From a bacterium (GTDB lineage Bacteria; Auribacterota; Auribacteria; Auribacterales; Auribacteraceae), in the NCBI GenBank assembly GCA_018435605.1, contig JAHDNF010000002.1, positions 450,538-514,537 of the forward strand: 64,000 nt of DNA, read 5' to 3'. Of the stretch, positions 27,573 through 36,606 are shown piece after piece. Below the pieces are notes generated by a model, which made no database searches, was not told where the DNA came from, and saw only the letters and a program-made list of their open reading frames with translations. The position numbers were made by a program, and so were the translations under genes. Within the stretch, counting starts at the first letter, position 1; the number at the start of each line of letters is the position of its first letter.

Positions 27573-29822
27573 TTATTTGCTATGCAATTCAAACGAACCG
27601 TCCCAATTTTTATCCGGAGGATTTTTTAGAAACATTTTGCATCGTTTCATATGCAATTCTGTCGGTGTATCGTTTTTATGTATTCTCAACGCTTCGCCGA
27701 AGATGTCCAGCGCGTTCTTAAAATCTTTTTTATGCATGAAATGACGTCCTTTATGATATAGCTTAAGAAATTCGCGATACCTCCGGGTCGCCGTCGTAAC
27801 GACCTGAAAAATCCGTTCCGGTTTTCTTTTCCCAACCACTTTTACCAGATCGAGTTCACGGGTAATTATTTGTCTGTCCAGACGCCGGTACGTGTGATCG
27901 CCGATAATTATCTGTGTTCGGTAATATTTGTTTGCACCTTCTAAGCGTGAAGCTAGGTTAACCGTATCGCCAAGCACAGTATAGTTAAATTTACTGCGCG
28001 ACCCCATATTCCCGACAATCATTTTACCGGTATTGATGCCTATTCGTGTAAAAAAAGGCGGTGTGCCTGCACGTTTCCAGTCGTCCTGCATTTTATTTAT
28101 TCGGTTGATCATTTCTATCGCGGCACGGCAGGCTTTTGTAGCGTGATCTTCAAAATAGATGGGCGCACCGAAAAAAGCCATTATCGAATCGCCGTTATAT
28201 TTGTCGATGGTTCCTCCGTGAGCCATTATGATATCGCTCATTTCGGTAGTGTAAGTATTTAGAAGCTCAACCAGCCTAGCCGGACTCAATCGTTCCGAGA
28301 TACCTGTAAACCCGACAATATCGGAAAACAGGACTGTCAGCACCTGCTCTTCACCTCCGAGTTTGAGCAATTCAGGTTCATCTACAAGCCGGTCGACAAA
28401 TTGCGGCGAGATATATTGACTGAACGCGCCTTTGATAAACCGGCGTTGACGTTCTTCACGGACGAATTTTATAAGCGTTACCGCCGGATATATCGTTATC
28501 ACAGACAGAAGAGGGTAAACCGGCGGATACCATATACTGAACTTCAAAAACAATATTAAGCTGACCGCAAGTAGCAAAACAGCCATGCCGAACGCGAATA
28601 CAAAACCGAATATCGCGCTCACACACGGCAACAAAAAAGTCAACATAACTGCCGCCAATACACATCCTGAATACACCGCCAGATCGCTCCACCACGGAGT
28701 AACTAGGTAACGGCTGTTCAACATAGAATCTATCGCATTGGCATGAATTTCTATGCCGGGATAAACGTTTTCAAATGGCGTTGTCCTGATATCGTACAAT
28801 CCCGTTGCGGTAAGGCCTACCAGAGCGATTTTTCCGGCAAGACCTTCCGGAGCAGAGTCAATAACATCTACCGCGGAAATATAAGGAAATGTTTTAGAGG
28901 GTCCGGCATAATTCACAGGTAGCATGCCCGATAATCCTAGCGGAGGTGAAATGGATCCTACTGATAACGATTCGACTCCTGCGTCATCGAGTTCCAGCCT
29001 GATTTGTTCACCGGTATATGCCCGCACTATATCAAGGGCAAACGACGGGTAATACGAACCTTTATATCTGCATATAAGAGGAACTCGCCTGATAACCCCG
29101 TCGCTGTCGGGTAGTACATTTAAAAAACCTTCCCCTGTAACGCTTTGAGATATTACTTCCGTAGTTGCGGAATACCCGGACGGAGTAAAAAACACGTGAT
29201 CGTCAGGACTCTGACCGCTTTCGAACACCTGAATTATGCGACGTGAGTGAAGGGTATCCTCATTGCGTTTATATTCAGCAGTCTTGTCTGTAGCTGAAAC
29301 TGCCCCATCGAAAAACAACAAGCCCAGTATCGACTCATCGGCCGCTTCCAGTGACCGGGCAAAAATTCGGTCAGGCATATTATTCCCGATCAACGGTGCA
29401 AGATATTCCGGCGGAATCGCATTTTCGCCTTCGCCCAAATATATATACTCGGAAGCCGAATTTCTCATCCCGTCCGCGATATCGTTGGAGATAAGCGACT
29501 CCGGTTCCGGAAACAAAATATCCAGAGAGATTACCGCGCATCCGGCGCGAACAAGAGAATCAACCAGCCGCGATAAAGTAACCCTCGACCACGGCCAGCG
29601 TCCCTTCTGAGCGATGCTATTCTCGTCGATGGCGATTATAACCACTTGACCGCCGGTTTCTACTGTGCCGCGGTAGCGGAAAAAAGTATCGAGTACTTTG
29701 TTATTGAGCATGGTCAAAAACGACGGACTTACAAAATACAGAAACAGGATGCATCCCAGTAAGACGCATCCTGTTATGTATGAAACGGTCTTTAATGATT
29801 TTTCACAGATAAGTTTAGTCAT
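27573..29822 (-). CDS. CHASE2-domain adenylate/guanylate cyclase
   Basis: The 749-residue membrane protein has an N-terminal helix (about 13-35), a CHASE2 extracytoplasmic sensor (about 40-340) and further membrane helices (about 365-440). A class III nucleotide cyclase domain follows (about 490-640), with VLFSDIVGFT and NGDSIMAFFG metal-binding motifs. A short TPR-like tail ends it. It should make cAMP or cGMP in response to an external signal. No Shine-Dalgarno site is visible before the ATG. It follows the FecR-domain gene with a 27-base gap, a pairing found in many bacteria. Confidence 0.92.
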   Translation of the reverse strand: MTKLICEKSLKTVSYITGCVLLGCILFLYFVSPSFLTMLNNKVLDTFFRYRGTVETGGQVVIIAIDENSIAQKGRWPWSRVTLSRLVDSLVRAGCAVISLDILFPEPESLISNDIADGMRNSASEYIYLGEGENAIPPEYLAPLIGNNMPDRIFARSLEAADESILGLLFFDGAVSATDKTAEYKRNEDTLHSRRIIQVFESGQSPDDHVFFTPSGYSATTEVISQSVTGEGFLNVLPDSDGVIRRVPLICRYKGSYYPSFALDIVRAYTGEQIRLELDDAGVESLSVGSISPPLGLSGMLPVNYAGPSKTFPYISAVDVIDSAPEGLAGKIALVGLTATGLYDIRTTPFENVYPGIEIHANAIDSMLNSRYLVTPWWSDLAVYSGCVLAAVMLTFLLPCVSAIFGFVFAFGMAVLLLAVSLILFLKFSIWYPPVYPLLSVITIYPAVTLIKFVREERQRRFIKGAFSQYISPQFVDRLVDEPELLKLGGEEQVLTVLFSDIVGFTGISERLSPARLVELLNTYTTEMSDIIMAHGGTIDKYNGDSIMAFFGAPIYFEDHATKACRAAIEMINRINKMQDDWKRAGTPPFFTRIGINTGKMIVGNMGSRSKFNYTVLGDTVNLASRLEGANKYYRTQIIIGDHTYRRLDRQIITRELDLVKVVGKRKPERIFQVVTTATRRYREFLKLYHKGRHFMHKKDFKNALDIFGEALRIHKNDTPTELHMKRCKMFLKNPPDKNWDGSFELHSK

Positions 29823-29849
29823 GACAGAGTGTTAGAGTTATCAGGAGCC

Positions 29850-30692
29850 TTAATAATATCCGTGGCGTTCATTTTCCGGATACAGTGATTGCGGTTCCTG
29901 TTCTGGAGTTTGATCCAACGGAGGTTTGTCCGCAGACGGCGAAGTGTCCGGTTCGAAAGGTTGCTCCGCACCCGGAATATCACTCATATCGTTGCCCAGA
30001 GTATCCATGAGTATATCGTCTTCAACCTCGGAACCGCCGGAATTTGTTGTCTGGTTGATAAGTTCAAGAAAAGCAGGGTCTTCAAAATCGAAGTCGAACG
30101 GTTCTGGAGGCTGTCCCTGATTGACTCGAGCGCCCTGATTGGGACCGAGGTTCAATTCGCCTTTTACGTTCGGGTCGCTGTTTTTAGCATAGGTAGTATT
30201 GACTATACCGTAAACCAAAGTTTGCGCAGGCTGATCTTTCGCTTCCACGATATTTTCCGTACCTCGTACACCGGCAATCGCGGTATGAGTGCGGATTTCA
30301 TACTTGGATCCGCCTCGTGAATACTGTTTGCCCACCACCGACCGAAGTTTACCGCGAACCAGTGACAGTATGGTTTCCCGTTTACCTGTAAGGGCGTTGT
30401 ATGTATCAGAGTCGATAACCAATTCCGAAGACGGGCCAAGTGTTACGGCGCTGTCGTCGCGAAATATGATTTGAACGGATCCATCTTTGTCGGTTACTAT
30501 TCTGTCTTCGATATAAACCTTGCCGCCAACCTGAACTATTTCCGGTTGCGACTCGTTTCTGTGGTAGTTGCGCACAGTGCCCGATACAGTATTGACTATA
30601 CCCACGTTACCGGCGGCAAACGCCATGCCTGCCGTTCCGATAACACAACTGGTAATAACAGCAAAAATTCGTTTCATTACATGTTGTTTCAT
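29850..30692 (-). CDS. FecR-domain periplasmic protein
   Basis: The 280-residue protein has a signal peptide (MKQHVMKRIFAVITSC onward, cleavage near AFA-AG). A FecR-type domain follows with VGGKVYIEDRIVTDKDGS and a later TAIAGVRGTE. A Pro/Glu/Asp-rich, probably disordered tail (about 190-280) ends it. FecR domains bind cell-wall or signal components outside the cell. The ATG at 30692 is chosen because AGGAGA lies about 9 bases before it and a signal peptide follows directly. The pair with the CHASE2 cyclase suggests a sensor module. Confidence 0.85.
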   Translation of the reverse strand: MKQHVMKRIFAVITSCVIGTAGMAFAAGNVGIVNTVSGTVRNYHRNESQPEIVQVGGKVYIEDRIVTDKDGSVQIIFRDDSAVTLGPSSELVIDSDTYNALTGKRETILSLVRGKLRSVVGKQYSRGGSKYEIRTHTAIAGVRGTENIVEAKDQPAQTLVYGIVNTTYAKNSDPNVKGELNLGPNQGARVNQGQPPEPFDFDFEDPAFLELINQTTNSGGSEVEDDILMDTLGNDMSDIPGAEQPFEPDTSPSADKPPLDQTPEQEPQSLYPENERHGYY

Positions 30693-30921
30693 TATCACAT
30701 CTCCTATATTATGAGAAATCGTTGTATTCCGCCCCAATGAATGTTTCCCAATAATACTATTTCCGTTAAATTTTTCAAACAAAAAATTGTCTGTTTTATT
30801 ATTTACTTTTCATTTTCAAAAATCAATACCCTTTAGACGCTCCTGCGGCGGATATTGTTCAGGCATGACTTTATTTTTCCAACCGAATTCTTAGACCGCT
30901 ACGGAATAATTTCTAATTGTT

Positions 30922-31698
30922 TTATATGGTGATCCACTGAAAATCGGGAGCTACGCATATATGTCCATCGAAATATTCCATAGCTTCATTGACACACATT
31001 GTGATGAAATCGGGTGAAGTTTTTTCCAGATGCGTAAGCCACAACTGCCCGCATTTTGCTAAACCGGCTATTTCACCTGCCTGCGCGGGTGTGGTATGAT
31101 TTTTCTTTGCGCGTAGCCGCATCTCTTGCGATGCGGCTCCTGCTTCGTGGATAAGCGCTGTAGCGCCGTCTGCCAGCCTTGTTACAGACCCGCTTGGGGC
31201 GGTATCTCCTGAATAAACTAAAGATTTATATGCGTCCTCAACACGTACAGCCATGCTCGGCACACCGTGGTCGCCATAGGCTCCTTTCAGCTTAAACCCT
31301 GAACCGGTGGGGATAGAAAAATCGTTAGTTTCGTCGAGAACTATAAAGCGCGTATGTTCGGTAACATATTTTTCCATCTCAGGGTAGACCAATGTCACAA
31401 CCTGCTTAATCAGCGAAGGCAGGCATGGATGAGTAACAATATTTATCGTTTTCTCCGAACGCCTTGCGTATTTTTCTACAAGTATCATCGGCAATCCGAG
31501 CAAATGGTCGCCGTGGCTATGGGATATATATATCCAATCTATCTGGTCAGGCAGTATACCCGCATAATTCAGTTGGTTGGCTATAGCCGGCGGCGTTTCG
31601 ATCAACAAATAAATTCCATCAAGATCGATAAGATAACTGACATTCCAGTTTCTGCCGGTAGGATAAGCCGCGGATTTGCCCAACTGCATGATTCGCAT
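30922..31698 (-). CDS. metallo-beta-lactamase-fold hydrolase (RNase Z-like)
   Basis: The 258-residue protein has the MBL motif HSHGDH (near residue 60), a downstream GDHG, SGDTAPS, and HTTPAQAGEIA close to the C-terminus. Those features resemble the RNase Z/phosphodiesterase branch, but the substrate cannot be named. No signal peptide is seen. GGAAAGGA precedes the ATG by about 8 bases. It lies between the flavoprotein gene (105-base gap) and the FecR gene. Confidence 0.8.
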   Translation of the reverse strand: MRIMQLGKSAAYPTGRNWNVSYLIDLDGIYLLIETPPAIANQLNYAGILPDQIDWIYISHSHGDHLLGLPMILVEKYARRSEKTINIVTHPCLPSLIKQVVTLVYPEMEKYVTEHTRFIVLDETNDFSIPTGSGFKLKGAYGDHGVPSMAVRVEDAYKSLVYSGDTAPSGSVTRLADGATALIHEAGAASQEMRLRAKKNHTTPAQAGEIAGLAKCGQLWLTHLEKTSPDFITMCVNEAMEYFDGHICVAPDFQWITI

Positions 31699-31803
31699 AT
31701 TTTTTCCTTTCCATATTTTATGCTATCAGCCGACAATATACTTTTTCGCAGTCAAACATATAATATTGCCTATATCAACGCAATGTTTAACATCATATTT
31801 ATC

Positions 31804-33048
31804 TTACTCAGCCCGACAGTTCTTTTCGTTAGACAATAGATTCGAAATAGACGACCCCGCAAGCATGCCGCTTGAGAAAGCGAACTGCAGGTTATAGCCG
31901 CCCTCATCGCCGTCCACATCGATAATTTCGCCGGCAAAAAACAAATTCGGGTTTAGTTTAGACTGCATGGTTCTTGCGGTGATTTCCGTTCGTTCCACTC
32001 CTCCGGCGGTTACAATGGCCTCATCAAAACCGCCTGTGCTTTTCACCGTAAACGGCAATCCTCCGACCAATTCGTAAACCTGCCTGCGCATATCTTTTTT
32101 GATGGAATTGACCTGTTGCGACGGCTGAACGCCCGCTTTCGTAACTATGGCGCAGGCGAGTTGTCGCGGTATATTCATATTGCGGAGCACCGTAGATATT
32201 TGCAAATTATTTGACTTAGAAAGAATATCCTTAAACTGGGTAAAAGAAAGACACGCAGAGCCTGCCAAATCGATACGGAGAATATCGCCGTGTTGCGCGT
32301 ATCGTGAAATGTTCAGTATACAAGGACCGGACAGACCTGTGTGAGTTAACAAGATACTGCCTTGCTCGGATGCAATTTTTTTGTTACCGCGCCACAGGGA
32401 TACGGTTTTATCTTGCAAAGAAACGCCTGCCAGACCGGCGAGGTCGTAATCTTCCGCGATAACCGGCGCCAGAGCGGGTTTGGGTGTAACGATCGAATGT
32501 CCCAGCGACTGCGCCAAACGGTAGCCGTCGCCGCTGGAACCCGTCTTCGGATACGATTTGCCTCCGGTAGCAATGACCAGATACTTACAACGATAGTTGT
32601 TATAAGCGGTTGTGCAGTGAAAACCGCCCGAAGGCATAGGCTCGACTGTCTTAACCGGTTCGCCTACCGCTAAGGTAACTAAGCGGTTGCGGCATTCGTC
32701 AATAATTGCGTCGAGAATATCTTTAGACCTTGACGATCGGGGAAATATTTTTCCGTGATCGGTAACGGTAAACTGTATGCCGCGGCTTTCGAAAAAAGAT
32801 ATCAAATCTTTGTTTGAAAAATTTTTTAGAGTATATTTGACAAAATTGTCTGCGCGTCCGTACCGGCGATAAAAACCGTCCACAGAGCCGTCATGGGTTA
32901 TATTGCATTGATTCGATCCGCTGATCAGCAGTTTTATACCCGGGCTTGGCATTTTTTCGAGTACAAGCGTAGATGAGGATTTGCAGTATATCGCAGACAT
33001 AAGCCCTGCAGGGCCTGCTCCAATAACTATGACGTCATACCTTTTCAT
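31804..33048 (-). CDS. HI0933/BaiN-family flavoprotein
   Basis: The 414-residue protein starts with a dinucleotide-binding motif GAGPAGLMSA and has KLLISGSNQCNIT and GGVERTEI, typical of the HI0933 (BaiN-type) FAD oxidoreductase family. GDGYRLAQSLGH and AGEIIDVDGDEGGYNLQFAFSSG near the C-terminus are also family-typical. The reaction is not established for most members. A weak AGGGA lies about 11 bases before the ATG. The gene is 17 bases downstream of trmB. Confidence 0.9.
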   Translation of the reverse strand: MKRYDVIVIGAGPAGLMSAIYCKSSSTLVLEKMPSPGIKLLISGSNQCNITHDGSVDGFYRRYGRADNFVKYTLKNFSNKDLISFFESRGIQFTVTDHGKIFPRSSRSKDILDAIIDECRNRLVTLAVGEPVKTVEPMPSGGFHCTTAYNNYRCKYLVIATGGKSYPKTGSSGDGYRLAQSLGHSIVTPKPALAPVIAEDYDLAGLAGVSLQDKTVSLWRGNKKIASEQGSILLTHTGLSGPCILNISRYAQHGDILRIDLAGSACLSFTQFKDILSKSNNLQISTVLRNMNIPRQLACAIVTKAGVQPSQQVNSIKKDMRRQVYELVGGLPFTVKSTGGFDEAIVTAGGVERTEITARTMQSKLNPNLFFAGEIIDVDGDEGGYNLQFAFSSGMLAGSSISNLLSNEKNCRAE

Positions 33049-33065
33049 GCTTTACAGTATCCCTG

Positions 33066-33689
33066 TCAATCCAGCCGTTTTTTAAAAAGCTGGGTGTAGT
33101 ACGGAATTCCCTGCCGTATGAATCTATCTTGAAAAGTGGTTGTTGGAAACTTGATGTCCGGTTCAAAACGCTCGACGCAGTAAAACAGGTTTTCCAAGAG
33201 CATATATTCTGCGATATGTTCGGCGTACCAATCCACATCGGTCTGGATTCTGACGACAGCGCCCGGCCCCATACAACGCGCAAGATCTCTGATAAAAAAT
33301 GAACTGAACAGCCTGTTTTTCTCATGTTTGCTTTTAGGCCACGGGTCGGGAAAATTAATGAATACGCCGCTCAACGAACCGGCGGGAAGAAGATATCGCA
33401 CAGCCATAGGAGCGTCGATATTGATAATCCTGACATTATGGATATTGAGTCTTAAGATCTTCTCACACATCTTGAAATATCGATACGGGTTATGCTCTAT
33501 TCCAAGGATGTTTATGTCTGGAAACCGCTCGGCAAGGTTTAAAAAAAATTTACCTACGCCGAAACCTATCTCCAGCCACACAGGATTAGGCGACCCGAAT
33601 ACCTCGTCGGGGATAACCTGCCGGGTAAATGTTTTTACTATGATTTCCGGTTCGGATACAGTATTATACGAAGGTGAAATATACGGCAT
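33066..33689 (-). CDS. trmB: tRNA (guanine-N7-)-methyltransferase
   Basis: TrmB methylates G46 of tRNA using SAM. The 207-residue protein shows the SAM site WLEIGFGVGKFFLNLA and the family block FINFPDPWPKSKHEKNRL. Its length is normal. The start is the ATG at 33689; a TTG three codons earlier is possible, but no clear ribosome-binding site distinguishes them. It is divergent from the plus-strand TauE-like gene, with about 110 bases of shared upstream region. Confidence 0.92.
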   Translation of the reverse strand: MPYISPSYNTVSEPEIIVKTFTRQVIPDEVFGSPNPVWLEIGFGVGKFFLNLAERFPDINILGIEHNPYRYFKMCEKILRLNIHNVRIINIDAPMAVRYLLPAGSLSGVFINFPDPWPKSKHEKNRLFSSFFIRDLARCMGPGAVVRIQTDVDWYAEHIAEYMLLENLFYCVERFEPDIKFPTTTFQDRFIRQGIPYYTQLFKKRLD

Positions 33690-33702
33690 ATAGTCCAAGT
33701 AA

Positions 33703-33731
33703 TTGAAATTTCTTGTTTATCAACGTATCAT
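33703..33731 (+). promoter_or_regulatory. sigma70-type promoter before the TauE-like gene
   Basis: TTGAAA at 33703-33708 and TATCAT at 33726-33731 are separated by exactly 17 bases. The ATG of the plus-strand operon is about 70 bases downstream. The fit to a housekeeping promoter is good. Confidence 0.55.
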
Positions 33732-33799
33732 CCTCAAGAATTTCATTACCTTAATACAGATTATACTCAAAAACAAGAAAAATATAGCGGAGACAAACT

Positions 33800-34159
33800 A
33801 TGTACAATACTCTCATTATTGTCGTTGCAGGATTGGTTTCTGGTCTCAGTAGCGGTCTACTGGGAATAGGAGGAGGAGTTATCACTGTACCGGTACTTAT
33901 ATTACTGCTGGGGCTGGAACCTAAAATCGCGGTGGGAACGTCGTTGTTCGTGATTGTACCCACGGCGTTGGTCGGTATGCTGGTTCATTACAGGGTAAAC
34001 AACATACATTTTTCGTACGGTTTTTTATTTTTGATCGCCGCCATGCTCGGTTCGTTTATCGGAGCGAATTTGGCTAACGTATTTCCGGGGTATGTACTAA
34101 GAAAATTGTTTGCCGTATTGATGTTCATAATGGCAATTAAAATGTTTGTGGGAAAATAA
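33800..34159 (+). CDS. half-length TauE/SafE-family membrane protein
   Basis: This 119-residue protein carries the TauE/SafE signature GGGVITVP and AVGTSLFVI near the N-terminus, with four membrane helices. Full TauE/SafE exporters have two such halves (about 250 residues), so this one would have to dimerise or is a reduced member. The substrate (sulfite, sulfonate or other anion) is unknown. A GCGGAG site 8 bases upstream supports the ATG. The stop codon abuts the ATG of the glycosyltransferase gene. Confidence 0.8.
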   Translation: MYNTLIIVVAGLVSGLSSGLLGIGGGVITVPVLILLLGLEPKIAVGTSLFVIVPTALVGMLVHYRVNNIHFSYGFLFLIAAMLGSFIGANLANVFPGYVLRKLFAVLMFIMAIKMFVGK

Positions 34160-36061
34160 ATGATCGATTCAACGCAACGCCGAACTCTGTTCCGAAAAAC
34201 AGCGTTTTTCCTACTGACGGGCGTAATGATTGCGCTCAGGTTTATATATTTAGTTCAGGCGCGGCATGATCCGGGGTTCGATCAGTTTTTATTTCCCGAC
34301 GATCAGGAATACTATTACCGGATGGCTTCACGTATTGCCGACGGCAATTTGACCGGAAACAGCGGTAATCTAATGCGCGGGCCGGGATACATGTATTTTC
34401 TTGCGATGCTTTTTGCCATTTCAGGAAAAAGCATCGTTTTTGTCAAAGGCGTACAAGCGCTACTGGGCGTATTATCCGGCGTATGCTTATATCATATAGG
34501 GAAACGCCTGTTCGGCGCGTTCACAGGGTTAGCGGCTCTGGCTTTTTACGCCTTTTATCTTCCGATATTGTCATACGAATCGACATTGCTGATGGAATCT
34601 CTGGTTACATTTTTGATAACCTGCGGCCTGCTCTTATTTTATAACGCTACCGACGGCAACAGGCGCATAATGTTTTGCGCATCTGGGTTTATGTTCGGCT
34701 GGGCGTTTACCTGCCGTCCAAACAATATTCTCCTCGCTTTCGTATTACTTTTGTATCTGCTGGTTACTGCACGAAAGACAGCTATTTTCCCGCTACTTTT
34801 TTTTACAGCAGGTATGTTGATCGCCGTCCTGCCCCTAATTATGCGAAATTTTTTTGCGGGAGGCGACCTTTTATGCGTAACCACTCAGGGAAAGCTGGTT
34901 CTAATCAACAGCCATTTTCACGATTGTCCCGGTATAGGCTGGTATCGTTCGGCTTTCGAAGAAAAAATTTTATTAAAATCACGCGGTAGCATGTGGGGAG
35001 TCATTTCTATATTGTCAGATGATATATCGCGTAATTTTACATCGTGGTTTATAAAACAGATTGGAAAAATATATGCTTATTTTTTCGGGTTCGAGTTTTC
35101 CCAGTTCATTAATGTTTATCTCTTGCGTGAAACCATACCTGTGTTGCGTATTCCGTCTGTCCCGTACGGTGTGTTGTCGCCGTTGGCCTTGCTTGGAGTT
35201 TATCTTGTTCTAGCAAGAAAGCGTTGCCGGCAAACATTGGTTCTCGTCGGTTATACTGCGGCTTTAACATTTTCTGTTGTAATATTTTATATAATAGCCA
35301 GGTTTCGCCAGCCGGCTATACCGTTGTTTTGCCTTTTCGCCGGCTATTGCGCTGTAACTGTGATAAGAGAACCGCGCTGGCGTATGCGTAGTGTATATAT
35401 TGTAATTTTAGGAATACTTCTGCTTGTTCTGAATCTGCCCGGAGTGCGCAAAGGTTTCGAGGATCAATTCGTAACGCAGTCGGTTTATAACAGAGGCATG
35501 ATGTATTTTAACAAACAACGTTTCGACGAGGCGATAGCCGATTTTGAAAGACACATTAAAAAACAGCCGAAATCTAAAAATACGGCTTATTTTCTTGGAC
35601 GGTCATATCAGGAAAAGGGTCAATTCCGTATAGCGCTAAAATGGCTTAATTACGCCGTTATGCTGGGTGACACAACTGCGGACACAATGTATAACATAGG
35701 CGTATGTTATCTGGAATCAGGTAACTATGCGCAAGCAGAGCAGTACGTCAAACAGGGGTTGAAAAAACAGCAGGCATACCCTGCGGAATACGATACTTTG
35801 GCAAGAGTTTATCTTAATCTTGGCGAACCGGATAAGGCGCTGGAAATATGGCGCCGTATGACAGACATTTTTCCAAATGATTACCGAGCTTATTATCAGC
35901 TGGGTATCTTTTATTTTGAGAGGAACGATTACGAACCGGCAGAACATTATCTGAGCAGGGCGGTCGCATTGAACGCCCAACTTTCACAAGCTGTTTTGCA
36001 ACTTGAACAATTACGGGGAAAACAATACCAATTACCTGATCAAAAGGGAGAAAAAAACTGA
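34160..36061 (+). CDS. GT39-type membrane glycosyltransferase with C-terminal TPRs
   Basis: The 633-residue protein has about 11 membrane helices in its first ~430 residues. A luminal acidic motif FPDDQEYYYRM (about residue 45) resembles the catalytic loop of ArnT/PMT-like GT39 enzymes that use lipid-linked sugars. From about 435 to 625 are TPR repeats, such as YNRGMMYFNKQRFDEAI. A GT39 core joined to TPRs may bring the enzyme to a protein partner. The acceptor is not known. It starts directly after the TauE-like stop and overlaps the end of the plus-strand unit. Confidence 0.82.
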   Translation: MIDSTQRRTLFRKTAFFLLTGVMIALRFIYLVQARHDPGFDQFLFPDDQEYYYRMASRIADGNLTGNSGNLMRGPGYMYFLAMLFAISGKSIVFVKGVQALLGVLSGVCLYHIGKRLFGAFTGLAALAFYAFYLPILSYESTLLMESLVTFLITCGLLLFYNATDGNRRIMFCASGFMFGWAFTCRPNNILLAFVLLLYLLVTARKTAIFPLLFFTAGMLIAVLPLIMRNFFAGGDLLCVTTQGKLVLINSHFHDCPGIGWYRSAFEEKILLKSRGSMWGVISILSDDISRNFTSWFIKQIGKIYAYFFGFEFSQFINVYLLRETIPVLRIPSVPYGVLSPLALLGVYLVLARKRCRQTLVLVGYTAALTFSVVIFYIIARFRQPAIPLFCLFAGYCAVTVIREPRWRMRSVYIVILGILLLVLNLPGVRKGFEDQFVTQSVYNRGMMYFNKQRFDEAIADFERHIKKQPKSKNTAYFLGRSYQEKGQFRIALKWLNYAVMLGDTTADTMYNIGVCYLESGNYAQAEQYVKQGLKKQQAYPAEYDTLARVYLNLGEPDKALEIWRRMTDIFPNDYRAYYQLGIFYFERNDYEPAEHYLSRAVALNAQLSQAVLQLEQLRGKQYQLPDQKGEKN

Positions 36062-36062
36062 T

Positions 36063-36587
36063 ATGAGCAAACAAACTACTCGTCGCAAACAGGTCGTAGT
36101 TATCGGTAGCAGTCATTCAATAAAAACGGAACTCGATATAGCTTATCAGGTCGGCAAAGAGATAGCCCTGCGTAATTTTACCCTGATAACAGGCGGACGT
36201 ACAGGCGTAATGGAGGCGGCGTCAAAAGGTGCCAAAGAACACGGCGGACTGGTTATAGGCATTTTGCCCAGCCGGTATTTTGAGGAAGCCAACCCGTATT
36301 GCGACGTGATCATTCCAACCGGCGCCGGATATATGAGAAACTCAATCAATGTTCTTGCCGCAGACATGGTAATAAGCATAGGCGGCGCGTCGGGTACTCT
36401 CAACGAACTGGCGTTCGCGTGGAATTACGACAAAAAGATAGTGGCCTTGAGCAACAGCGGCGGATGGAGCGCGAAACTGGCAGGTAAGGCGATAGACGAT
36501 AGACGGACGGACATTATCATTGACGCGCCTGATATGGCGACAGTCATGCGCGAGCTGGATCAGCTTGCAATCGATACTTCGGAGTGA
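36063..36587 (+). CDS. LOG/TIGR00725-family protein (Rossmann)
   Basis: The 174-residue product has GGRTGVMEAASKGA and GGASGTLNELAFAW, the signature motifs of the LOG (lysine decarboxylase-like) Rossmann family. Members include cytokinin-activating phosphoribohydrolases, but many bacterial TIGR00725 proteins have no proven role. The start at 36063 (MSKQTTRRK) is chosen because it lies one base after the stop of the glycosyltransferase gene. A GGGAG lies about 12 bases before it. It ends the plus-strand operon and is convergent with wecB. Confidence 0.85.
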   Translation: MSKQTTRRKQVVVIGSSHSIKTELDIAYQVGKEIALRNFTLITGGRTGVMEAASKGAKEHGGLVIGILPSRYFEEANPYCDVIIPTGAGYMRNSINVLAADMVISIGGASGTLNELAFAWNYDKKIVALSNSGGWSAKLAGKAIDDRRTDIIIDAPDMATVMRELDQLAIDTSE

Positions 36588-36606
36588 TTATACCTGCGCT
36601 GACGAC

